Source of the DNA: Candidatus Gastranaerophilales bacterium
GTDB lineage: Bacteria > Cyanobacteriota > Vampirovibrionia > Gastranaerophilales > Gastranaerophilaceae
Assembly: GCA_944324165.1 (NCBI GenBank)
Contig: CALUVG010000015.1
Coordinates: forward strand, 1-53,563
DNA: 53,563 bases
Direction of reading: 5' to 3'
The position numbers and the translations under genes were made by a program. The notes under the pieces are model-generated. The model was not told the DNA's origin, searched no databases, and saw only the letters and a program-made list of their open reading frames with translations. Within the stretch, counting starts at the first letter, position 1. Every line of letters starts with the position of its first letter. Positions 37,401 to 45,562 of this stretch are shown here, piece after piece.

Positions 37401-40400
37401 TCTATCCTAACCCGCGAAAACCTGACTAAACTTATGAAAGATTTTGATTTAGGAATTGAAGAAGCAGGCTCCACACTGCTTATGCTTTCTCAAAATCCTC
37501 AAAGCTATAAATATATAAACAATCTCATTAAATACAGTAAACTTGCAGACCAAAAGCTTAATCAGACAGATTTGGAAAATCTTGCATATTATGACAAAAA
37601 AGCATTAAAAGCTCTTTCGCCTGAAAGACTTGAAAAAATCGCGTATGTTGCAAAAGAACTTGATATAAAGCTTAACCCTTATCTATTTGACAGAATCAAT
37701 GATATTGAAAAAATTACTCCTGATTTCGTTCAAAAATTAAAGAAAGAATACGATACAATACGACAAAACGGTTTAGAGGTTGAATTAGGTAACAGGGATT
37801 TTACTGCCGATTATGCTGCCATGAAAAAGATTAATGATGCATGTGAAAAATATGATATTTCATTCGGTGACATTAAATCAACATATTATTCTGAGATTGA
37901 AGAACTTGTAAACCTTGAAAACTTTGATAAAGTGGCTGAATTTATCAAAAAACTTTCACCTGAGGCAAAAGCAAGTAAATTAAATCCTTTCTATCATATT
38001 TTAGCAAAAGAAAAGGGCGCACTAAAACTGGTGCCGGATGAGTCGCTTGCTGAACTTTACAATGCCATGGCAAAATTTCCGGACGATTATTATATATCAA
38101 ATAGCTTTGTTGCTGACTTAAGTAATTTAGGCATTCGTGATTTCAGCGGACCTGCCAAATTACTTGATGCATTTGCTGAGATTGAGCAGCTTCCTTCTCC
38201 GTTTGCAAATGGCTCAAATATGGCTGCTAATTTTGTAGTTGCAAATGGCGATTATGAGGGGGCTGCAAAATACATAAGGTCATTGAAACCGGTTAAAGAT
38301 AAAATAACATATTATATGGCGCCATTACAAGACACTAATTTCGATTTTAACAAAGCCGCTAAAATCAATAATGCAATAAATGAAAGAGGCTTGCTGCCGT
38401 ATTTCCAGGATTATTTAAAAACAATTTATAAACATGAAACTTTTGATATAGATAAATTTACAGACCTTGTAAAATTTATACACAAAGAATTGCATATAAT
38501 TGACCCGACCAAATCTCAACAAAGAATGGATTTATTACTCTCTAATGCAGATAACATTCCGGCACTGGATAAAATCAAGCAAAACTATACCCTCTTGAAT
38601 GATTTGCTAAATCGAAACGGCATTCAAATAGGAGCAGGATATAATAATTTCCACGACATATACAAATTTTTGCTAAATGATATTGATTCCGATATATTAT
38701 CTCATAATGCAAAATTTCTGGAAGACTATATAGACAAGGACAATATAACAGGCATTTTATCTATCAATAAAAAACTTACAAAAGAAAATTTTATAATTGA
38801 CGGAAAATCTCCTGACCAGCTCCGCGGCGCTCCGACATATTTCTTTAAAGCATATAATGCAATAGAGAAATATCCTGATCTATTAAATGATTTTAAAAAG
38901 TCAGCTCTGTACAGCAATGGTAATTTCAATATAAATACATTATATAATGCCTTAAACAACCTTTATTATGTTAAGAATAATGTAACACCTGAGGTTTACA
39001 ACAATGTTATTACCCGTGATTTGCTGTCCTTATCCACTTTACCGGATGATATCAGGAAATTAGCTGAGATGGATAATAAAACATTCAACATTTATACTTT
39101 TTTCAATAATACTTTAGGATATTCTGTTATTGACTTTTATCTAAAGAAAGCGACGAAATTTTCTGTTGAAGATATTTCAATATTAACATCTGACAATTTA
39201 ACTAATATAAAAATAGATCTTCGGGCAAGCGTGCTTGAAAAATTAAACAATTTGCCGCAAGATGTCAATAAGGAACTTGCAAGCAAAGGTATTGATATAA
39301 ATATGTATAAGACAAGATTGGCTGAAAGTTTAGGTGTTGCGCGTGATGTAATAACTCCTGCCAAGGCTAAACAGACTGAATTTTTAAGAGAAATAGTTGC
39401 AAATAACAATCACCAGGCTGAAAATGTTTTAAAAACACTGGATTTTGCAAAATTCAACACAGGTATTCCGCTAAAATATCCGCGCGCCGCATTTAATCAG
39501 GATATAGAAACCTTACTGTCACAAGTTCAAGAAACAGATGTGTATATTTTACGTTCACATTTTAAATTGGAAAAAGGTGAAGCCGGATTTGAAGGCTTGC
39601 CGGTTGTAAAAGAGTTAACCGATTATGAAAAACAATCGCTTTCAGAAAAAGGTGCGTTCATTGCGGATAAAATAGCACAGAGAATAAATGATTTTACTTT
39701 GAATAATGAAGTTTTGATTAACGATAAACAAACGAAAGAAGTTCTTGATGCACTTATTCAGGGGCTGCCGGAATTTACAACAATTGTCGGCAAAAAACAG
39801 CACGGAACTCACGCATACACAGTCGATATTCACACGCTCAAAGTTCTGCAAAGCGCTATGAATGATCCGATGTACAAAGAGCTTTCAGATCAGGACAAAA
39901 CTATTCTAAAAATTGCAGCGCTTCTCCACGACACCGGTAAAAAAGGCGGGGTTATTGACCGAGGACACGCATCATTGAGTTCAGATTATACACGTGCGGT
40001 GTTAAACAAATTTCAATTGAGTGATGCTGCTAAAACAAGAATAATAGATATTGTCGAAAACCACCACTGGTTTGAACAATACAATACAGGTCAGATAAGT
40101 GCGGAAACAATGGCTGCAAATTGCAGACGTCCTGAAGATTTTAAAATTTCTGTAATACTTGCAAAATCAGATCTTTCCAATGTTAACCCGACATTCCATT
40201 TTGAACGCACCGGAACAGCTAATCAGGCCGAGTTTGACAAATTTATGTTTGAAAAAACTCATCCGATAGAAGAAAAATTACATGAAATGCAGGAAAAAGC
40301 AAATATTGTTTTTGATACGCAATTCACCCGTGCAATGGATAAATTTCCGACACAGAAAGTAAATATAGGTGGTAATGAGGTCGATTTAAAAGTTTTAAAT

Positions 40401-41090
40401 CTGACTGATGACAATATCACCAATCTCGAACAATACGGTTTTGCTCCGGGAACGACAAGAGATAATGCAAGATTTACCGTACACATGACCTCCCCGAAAG
40501 AATTTCCGACAGTTGAAGCATTACTTGCTAATACTTCAAACAAAAGTACATGGTCTACCTCATTAATAAGTCTTGATAATAACAGGACTTATACAAACCG
40601 TAAATTCGGCTTTATTCTTGATGTAGATAAACCAAATGTTGCGGAAGCTTACTATCAAAATTTGGGTTCAGGGTACAAAAAGGATATAAATAGTTTTACA
40701 AGCATACTGTTTGACAAGAGCGACGAAACAAGAACATTTGTCCGTGACGGATTTATTGAGGCAATGAAAGAGCGCGGGGTTGCTATATCTCTACAAGATT
40801 ATGCGCAGTTGTCAAAATATATTTTCTCTAAAAAATATACAACCCAGATAAAGAATGTAAGAATTGGTGATAAAGTTTACAATGCTGAGGATTTAGTATA
40901 TGCGTTTGAAAAATCACGAGATGCACTATTCCAAGGTTATGAACACAGTGAAATTGTCTCAATAAATCCACGTATTAAAGGACTTATTGCACGCGTTTCC
41001 GACATAAATGATGTTCCGCAGGAATTTTTAAACTTTGCGAACAAGAAAAATCTACCGATAATTCTTATCGGCTTTAAAAATCCCGAATAA
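34491..41090 (+). CDS. Giant multidomain protein: RelA/SpoT-like synthetase, helical middle, HD hydrolase, putative ART-like end
   Basis: The ATG at 34491 is chosen since TGGAG precedes it; a GTG is 5 codons upstream. The 2,199 residues contain several parts. Two 39-residue repeats (about 85-160) each have YAADGTQL. A Gly/Ala-rich hydrophobic stretch lies at about 277-490. A RelA/SpoT-type synthetase signature spans about 590-800: HRAKSEQSIYDKV (R603, K605, S609), YDAVGTR with D636, G745-Y746, YEWQLRG with E762, and EHVPYDIRQGK. Helical repeat-like sequence follows to about 1700. An HD phosphohydrolase core (HTL at H1781, HD at 1813-1814, AKSD at D1894) comes next. The tail holds an STS triad at 2022-2024 and an E-H-S-E at 2151-2154, as in ADP-ribosyltransferases. 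No signal peptide. A nucleotide-modifying effector is inferred, not shown. Confidence 0.8.
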   Translation: MADGIQINKYIKSLGLSGKDAEAKRIELYALSDAELTALLSGKEQSLSTKKDPAELLSAKSKNSNLGTSVEKNKTEKEQTVNLASGRKIVIKNGSTKFYAADGTQLNKEYFEKQEGVIDIKQSGRYSVTKAGQTKYYAADGTQLKEAYFKQVESSDIQVKTADGKTHNLNKVLENRINSVTTNLENAEKDNGFIGKAWSGFKNLTGIGDSSDKVREQQDNERKLLAQFNSNEQTRAQTFKELTGEEYTKENLEKFVKGEIKLKSEIALNGYKEGQEMATDVAADMVSGIASVGIYAASVAAAPVTGGASIAVGLAAATASGAAIKTGVKAADALSAGKEYSLKDATHDAATGAFSGVLAPVTGGMGGAVGKTVATKMGIQAVKQIGKEVAADTVEAGVKQGVKSMLTNPTGYEYVGGTLLKRGVAQGAEMATDGAVGGAVDNAFRTAYDGGSLEEVANSAVEGFVGGAIMSPLIGGGMKAVGKLGHELGSKLNNDAPNTKEAQAMPDAPKALTSDNNDFTARYIDENSQINHINMPDEGIPSPTPKHVTEQPDGTKILTPEGEKIVRDKATELHNAAADKEAEIVKAMQNAGFGIDKETMTHRAKSEQSIYDKVSSAMTDKKYPASFEKAVKGVYDAVGTRTQLDDFNYKDHPDIVEVYKTDPEKAYKMAAERQSAQFAKNIENLIIQQAQRKSEISAAKISNYMGKDGIPYLSKEQIEHINFVAAQHGVDLNIKDPSPKVRPSGYTAYQMNFKTKDGFTYEWQLRGSEINEFAECEHVPYDIRQGKDVTGGRKELEQLYKPIEDVIHNLSDDQFNRYNDYLTAHYKHLRKLELGFDSTAPKLEDYGDFGALDKRLSAENLEALHDTAVKLKDGKVSEETALKLYNDAITEKESYFQQRQRYTDKEKAEILSKYNLTHDDIKDLGNNDVPIAYLDMLSNASPEFVEEVTTMPKEDILLSLKGIAEQVKTPSILTRENLTKLMKDFDLGIEEAGSTLLMLSQNPQSYKYINNLIKYSKLADQKLNQTDLENLAYYDKKALKALSPERLEKIAYVAKELDIKLNPYLFDRINDIEKITPDFVQKLKKEYDTIRQNGLEVELGNRDFTADYAAMKKINDACEKYDISFGDIKSTYYSEIEELVNLENFDKVAEFIKKLSPEAKASKLNPFYHILAKEKGALKLVPDESLAELYNAMAKFPDDYYISNSFVADLSNLGIRDFSGPAKLLDAFAEIEQLPSPFANGSNMAANFVVANGDYEGAAKYIRSLKPVKDKITYYMAPLQDTNFDFNKAAKINNAINERGLLPYFQDYLKTIYKHETFDIDKFTDLVKFIHKELHIIDPTKSQQRMDLLLSNADNIPALDKIKQNYTLLNDLLNRNGIQIGAGYNNFHDIYKFLLNDIDSDILSHNAKFLEDYIDKDNITGILSINKKLTKENFIIDGKSPDQLRGAPTYFFKAYNAIEKYPDLLNDFKKSALYSNGNFNINTLYNALNNLYYVKNNVTPEVYNNVITRDLLSLSTLPDDIRKLAEMDNKTFNIYTFFNNTLGYSVIDFYLKKATKFSVEDISILTSDNLTNIKIDLRASVLEKLNNLPQDVNKELASKGIDINMYKTRLAESLGVARDVITPAKAKQTEFLREIVANNNHQAENVLKTLDFAKFNTGIPLKYPRAAFNQDIETLLSQVQETDVYILRSHFKLEKGEAGFEGLPVVKELTDYEKQSLSEKGAFIADKIAQRINDFTLNNEVLINDKQTKEVLDALIQGLPEFTTIVGKKQHGTHAYTVDIHTLKVLQSAMNDPMYKELSDQDKTILKIAALLHDTGKKGGVIDRGHASLSSDYTRAVLNKFQLSDAAKTRIIDIVENHHWFEQYNTGQISAETMAANCRRPEDFKISVILAKSDLSNVNPTFHFERTGTANQAEFDKFMFEKTHPIEEKLHEMQEKANIVFDTQFTRAMDKFPTQKVNIGGNEVDLKVLNLTDDNITNLEQYGFAPGTTRDNARFTVHMTSPKEFPTVEALLANTSNKSTWSTSLISLDNNRTYTNRKFGFILDVDKPNVAEAYYQNLGSGYKKDINSFTSILFDKSDETRTFVRDGFIEAMKERGVAISLQDYAQLSKYIFSKKYTTQIKNVRIGDKVYNAEDLVYAFEKSRDALFQGYEHSEIVSINPRIKGLIARVSDINDVPQEFLNFANKKNLPIILIGFKNPE

Positions 41091-41101
41091 TATGCTATAA
41101 T
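41073..41101 (+). promoter_or_regulatory. Possible internal promoter for the small companion gene
   Basis: TTTAAA (41073-41078) and TATAAT (41096-41101) are spaced 17 bp apart just ahead of the 41117 ATG. The gene could therefore be expressed apart from the giant gene. Confidence 0.35.
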
Positions 41102-41116
41102 AAATGCGAGGTAAAT

Positions 41117-41560
41117 ATGACTGAAATTAATCAAATCAATCAGAACAAAATAAATTTTAAAGGGGCAGCAAAAATGACTAAAGACACGAAACCCGAAACA
41201 GTTGAAGAATTTGCTAATACAGCAGTTAAAACACTTGCTGAACGTGCAGAACGTGAAGTTCCGCAAGACGGGGATTTTGCCCCTGTTTCAGAAAGATATG
41301 TCAATCACGATCCCAAAATTTATGCTAACGAAATGCTGCTTCAGATTGTACCGCTTCCGCAGTCATTGAAAAATGAACCTAATTATAATAAATTACGTTA
41401 TCTGCAAGCTGTTGTAAAAAGTCCTGTTGACCAGCCGGCAAGATCCATTCTCAAATGCGGTACTAAAAAACAAATCCTAGAAATTCTTAACGAAAATAAC
41501 TTTTCTCAAAGAGTTGCCGCAAAATTTGATGAACTGACCGATGATTTAAGAATGAATTAA
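41117..41560 (+). CDS. Small lineage-specific protein with NFKG motif, next to the giant gene
   Basis: This 147-residue protein starts MTEINQINQNKINFKGAAKM, a polar leader ending in NFKG (13-16), then a charged, mostly helical sequence with no cysteine cluster (one Cys near residue 114) and no membrane segment. It lies 26 bases after the giant gene with its own GAGG ribosome-binding site. A small gene after a large possible toxin is the usual place of an immunity protein or chaperone, but nothing in the sequence proves this. The leader motif links it to three other unassigned proteins here. Confidence 0.75.
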   Translation: MTEINQINQNKINFKGAAKMTKDTKPETVEEFANTAVKTLAERAEREVPQDGDFAPVSERYVNHDPKIYANEMLLQIVPLPQSLKNEPNYNKLRYLQAVVKSPVDQPARSILKCGTKKQILEILNENNFSQRVAAKFDELTDDLRMN

Positions 41561-41619
41561 TTTTATTTTTATGGTATATAATTCTCATAAAGAGTTTTAT
41601 GTAAAGAGGGATATACTAT

Positions 41620-44600
41620 ATGAATAAAAATATTGTCAAACGTACTGGAATTATAATTATTTCAATTATTGGAGCTGTATATATTATTTTCCTAATGCTG
41701 CCATTATTCTTAAACGGCATTATAAATTCCTATCTGCCCGAAATTAACAAAATGGTCGAACAAGCCGGCTTTAAAGCTGATCTGGATAACGTAAAATTTG
41801 TGACAACTCCAAAACTCACAGCAGGTATTAAAGCAGAACACGCAGATATTATGCTGCCGACAGAAGACAGTATTTTAAATGCAGACAACATCCAGATTAC
41901 CCTATCTATTTTCCCGCTGCTTGCAAGAAAAATAGAATTGGATTGTATATCCGCTCAAAGTATAAATGTAAACCTGAAAGTTAAAAAAGACGGAACATTC
42001 CTGCTGGAAGATTATATGCCGGAACAGGAAAATACGGATAATACTGAAACAACTGTAACCGAAACAACCGTTACTGCATTGCCTTTTGGGTTTAAGCTGT
42101 CAAATCACCTTCCTGACATATATATATCAAATTATAATATCTCTTTTGTCGACATTCCTACATCAAAAATATATTCTATAAATGGTAATCAAATTAACAT
42201 TACTGACTTTATACTGGATAAATCTATAAAAGTTTATGCTGACGGTAAAGTCATTCTTGATAACCGCACTCAATTTAATTACGATATAAAACTTTTAAAC
42301 AGAATTATGCCGGATTTAGAACTAAATGATTTAGTATTCAATCCTGCCCCTGCTGAAACATCTAAAGAAACTCAACCTGTTATGATAAATGTTATAGATG
42401 TATTTAAAGCATTGTACAATAACCAATTAACCGCAGATGTTTCAACTGATTTAAAAATAACCGGCACTCCGGATGATATGAAATTTAAAGGTAATATTTT
42501 AATTGATAAACTCGGTATTGCCGTGGATAATAAAAAACTTCCTGATAGCACTATTGGTATGGAATTTGAAAACAATCATATAAAAATGAATACCAAATTA
42601 TATTCTGCTGCAGATGAAATTACTCAGATCTTAGGTGACTTTAAAACAGGCAAACATCCTAAAATCAATTTAAATTTCAAATCAAATGCAGGAATTAACA
42701 GCCTCATTGCAATAATAGACAGTGTCGCAAAATCTTTCAATTATAATGATCTTGATACACTCAGTGCAACCGGCAAAATAGATGCAGATTTTAGTATAAA
42801 ATCAGACCTGAAAAAAGTTGAATCCTCCGGATATTTTAAAATTCCATCATCCAACATAAAATATCCTTTGTATAACATTGCGCTGGATAATATTAATGCT
42901 GATGTTGATTTTGCTGACAGCATGGTTAATATAAAAAATGCAGGATTAACTGTATTTTCTCATCCTTTAAAAATTTATGGAACAATAAAACAAGATGCTA
43001 CAGCCGATTTACACCTTATTGCGGATAAACTCCAGATAAAATCATTGATTGCCGCCGCAGGTCAACTGGGACTTCTAAAAGATAATGACTTCAAAAGCGG
43101 TACAATATCTGCTGATGCTGCATTAAACGGAAAACTCAATAAGCCCGAACTTGGACTTGATATTTCGGTCGATAATGTAAATATTAAAAATATACCATCG
43201 CAAACATCAGTTATTCTGCCTTCTTCAACCGTAAACTTTAAATCAGTTGAACAATCAGGAGTAATTAATGCATCTCAAATAAAAATAATTAATCCTATGG
43301 CATCACTTTCTATTCCTTCAGTCAAAGTAACTGCCGGACAAAAAGATATAATTCTTTCTGACACATATTTATTACTAAATAACTCTCGTATAGATGTTGA
43401 AGGAAAAATTTCCGATTATCTTTCTTCAGATATAAAAATCAATTTGACTGCAAATGGTAATATTATTGCTTCAGATATAAGAAATATGCTGCCTGCGGAT
43501 TTACGCTCAATGGTGCGTGCATCAGGCAAGATGCCGCTAAACATAAATATTACCGGTAATGATAAAAAACAAAATATAAATGTTAAACTAACAGCAGATT
43601 CTGCAAACTATCTTTCATTAATCGAGGTTGACCAGCTAAAAGGTCAAAAAATGACCGTAAACAGTTCAATAAACCTTGCCGGCAGCACTTTAGAACTTGC
43701 AGATACGTATGTAAGTGCAGGCAGCAGTCCGCTTGTTGTTTTATCAGGTACGATAAGTGATATCTATTCAAATCCATATATGAACTTGAAATCATTTACC
43801 AATAAACAACTGGGATTTGTAATCCCGGGATTTAACGATTCTAAGGCTCTAGCAACCGCAAACCTTGCTATTACAGGTACATTAAACAACCCTGCTCTAA
43901 ACGGAAGTGTTGATATGAGTTCAATAAAAATTCCTTCAATGCTGGTCGAAATTGCAGGTTTAAAACTTGACCTTGCAGGTGCAATAGCTAACGGAAAAGG
44001 AACATTAAAAAAACTTAAATCCGGTGGTATTGTAGCTGAAAATCTTGCCGCTGATTTTTCATTGAAAAATTATAATGTTTTATATCTCAATAATATAACA
44101 GGCGAGGCATTTTCGGGAACAATTAACGGTAATGTCGCATATAATATTGCTAAAAACAGTGCTGCGGTAGATATTACAGGTTCAAATATGAACGCACTTA
44201 AAGCAATAGAAGGTGCAGCGGGTATAAAAAATGCTTTGTCCGGCACTCTTGGATTTGATGCTAAGTTATCACTGAATTTAGCAGACGAAACGGAAATGAT
44301 GAAATCACTAAAAGGGTCTGCTGAATTTCAGATTAATGACGGGTCACTTCTTAATATTGGTCGTCTTGAAAACTTCTTGCTTGCAGATAATATAAAATCA
44401 AATTCAATAATGAATGCAGCGGTTAGCTCAATTTCCGCATTACCTACTGTAAAAAATACGGCACAATTCAAAACAATCTCAGGTAAATTATCATTTGCAA
44501 ACGGCTGGGCTAACATACAGAATATTAAAACTTCAGGTCCTTCTATGAGCTACTACATAACAGGAAAATATAACCTGTTGAATGGCACGGCAAATATGGT

Positions 44601-45129
44601 TATTTTAGGACGACTTTCTGCTGAAGTTGTAAAATTATTAGGTCCTATTGGCGAATTATCAGTTGATAAATTAACCTCTTTTATTCCAAAATTTGGTAAT
44701 TTAACCGCCTCAGTATTAAAAACAATGACAACCAATCCTCGAGGAGAGAAAACCTCAGAATTACCTGCATTATCCTCAGGGGAGACTAACTATAAGGATT
44801 TTAAGGTTATATTCAATGGAGGAATAGAAAGCAAGAGTTCTGTAAAATCCTTTAAATGGCTTTCTGAATGTGATACTTCCGCAATAGAATCTGTTTCTAT
44901 AAAGGAACAAATACAAAACACAACGCAAGCAATAAAAGATGCTCATAAAACGAATGTGGAAAACTTCAAAAACAGTATAGAAGAAGTTAAAAAACAAAAC
45001 GAAGCCGCTAAACAGCAGCTCCAGAACATTCAAAACAATTTAAAAAATCTTTTCAAGCCAAAAACAGACGAAACAACACCTTCAACCTCCGATGTACCGG
45101 CAACTCAAACAACTGCCAATACGCCTTAG
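41620..45129 (+). CDS. AsmA-family (AsmA/TamB/YhdP-like) envelope protein
   Basis: This 1,169-residue protein has one N-terminal membrane anchor (about 8-32, GIIIISIIGAVYIIFLMLPL). The mature part is a long series of beta-strand repeats with the features of AsmA-like proteins: LSIFPLLARKIELDCISAQS (early AsmA domain), repeated 'I.G...NP.l.g.v' phrases such as NLAITGTLNNPALNGSVDMS, and the C-terminal AsmA_2-type segment SGTLGFDAKLSL then INDGSLLNIG. Such proteins form grooves that carry phospholipids to the outer membrane, implying a diderm cell. A coiled coil (about 1090-1140) and a Thr/Pro-rich tail follow, an unusual ending. Confidence 0.87.
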   Translation: MNKNIVKRTGIIIISIIGAVYIIFLMLPLFLNGIINSYLPEINKMVEQAGFKADLDNVKFVTTPKLTAGIKAEHADIMLPTEDSILNADNIQITLSIFPLLARKIELDCISAQSINVNLKVKKDGTFLLEDYMPEQENTDNTETTVTETTVTALPFGFKLSNHLPDIYISNYNISFVDIPTSKIYSINGNQINITDFILDKSIKVYADGKVILDNRTQFNYDIKLLNRIMPDLELNDLVFNPAPAETSKETQPVMINVIDVFKALYNNQLTADVSTDLKITGTPDDMKFKGNILIDKLGIAVDNKKLPDSTIGMEFENNHIKMNTKLYSAADEITQILGDFKTGKHPKINLNFKSNAGINSLIAIIDSVAKSFNYNDLDTLSATGKIDADFSIKSDLKKVESSGYFKIPSSNIKYPLYNIALDNINADVDFADSMVNIKNAGLTVFSHPLKIYGTIKQDATADLHLIADKLQIKSLIAAAGQLGLLKDNDFKSGTISADAALNGKLNKPELGLDISVDNVNIKNIPSQTSVILPSSTVNFKSVEQSGVINASQIKIINPMASLSIPSVKVTAGQKDIILSDTYLLLNNSRIDVEGKISDYLSSDIKINLTANGNIIASDIRNMLPADLRSMVRASGKMPLNINITGNDKKQNINVKLTADSANYLSLIEVDQLKGQKMTVNSSINLAGSTLELADTYVSAGSSPLVVLSGTISDIYSNPYMNLKSFTNKQLGFVIPGFNDSKALATANLAITGTLNNPALNGSVDMSSIKIPSMLVEIAGLKLDLAGAIANGKGTLKKLKSGGIVAENLAADFSLKNYNVLYLNNITGEAFSGTINGNVAYNIAKNSAAVDITGSNMNALKAIEGAAGIKNALSGTLGFDAKLSLNLADETEMMKSLKGSAEFQINDGSLLNIGRLENFLLADNIKSNSIMNAAVSSISALPTVKNTAQFKTISGKLSFANGWANIQNIKTSGPSMSYYITGKYNLLNGTANMVILGRLSAEVVKLLGPIGELSVDKLTSFIPKFGNLTASVLKTMTTNPRGEKTSELPALSSGETNYKDFKVIFNGGIESKSSVKSFKWLSECDTSAIESVSIKEQIQNTTQAIKDAHKTNVENFKNSIEEVKKQNEAAKQQLQNIQNNLKNLFKPKTDETTPSTSDVPATQTTANTP

Positions 45130-45318
45130 ATAAATATTCTTGTAAGACACTTGAAAAATTCCGGTAAATATGTAATAATGAAAGTGTGGATATTTGCGAG
45201 GAATTTGAATGGCTGCAAATTTGGCAATGAAAGAAGAATTTACTGTAGGTTGGGGTTTCCACCCCAATAACACTTCAGCCCCGTATGGGGCTCAAACCCT
45301 TGTCCTGAGCGGCTTTCA

Positions 45319-45332
45319 GGGGGGGGGGGGGG
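45319..45332 (+). repeat. Homopolymer tract of 14 G
   Basis: Fourteen consecutive G in an AT-rich genome. Such tracts change length by slipped-strand mispairing and are also prone to sequencing error. Confidence 0.9.
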
Positions 45333-45431
45333 CAACTCCTAAAACCCGCTCCACGTCTGCGTTTCGAGCACATCATTCAAAATGTGTGCATTGCACAAGG
45401 ACTAAACAATGTAAAGCACTTAATGTCCTAT

Positions 45432-45454
45432 CGTCTTATAGTCTTAACGTCTTT
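45432..45454 (+). repeat. 23-bp direct repeat, left copy
   Basis: The 23 bases beginning CGTCTTATAGTC and ending AACGTCTTT recur exactly at 47283-47305, on the far side of the prepilin gene and palindrome array. The core TTAACGTCT also occurs near 46992. The surrounding non-coding DNA from 45130 to 45562 otherwise holds the uncertain ORF, the G tract and small hairpins. Confidence 0.8.
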
Positions 45455-45562
45455 AAAAGAAACACAAGTTAGAAAACTTGTGAAAAGTTATATAAACCCT
45501 TAAAAGGTGGACTAAAAAGTATAATTAACGTAATAATAGAATTAAAAGGAGGTAAAAACCAA

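Larger units (their letters stand above)
45209..45472 (+). other. Uncertain ORF containing a 14-G tract
   Basis: An 87-codon frame starts with MAANLAMKEEFTVGWGFHP and runs through a 14-base G tract at 45319-45332. A GCGAGG lies 8 bases upstream of the ATG, so the start is plausible. After the first 20 or so codons the sequence looks like translated repeat DNA (hairpins AGCCCC/GGGGCT and CCTGA/TCAGG). It may be a broken or phase-variable gene; more likely most of it is repeat. Confidence 0.25.
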
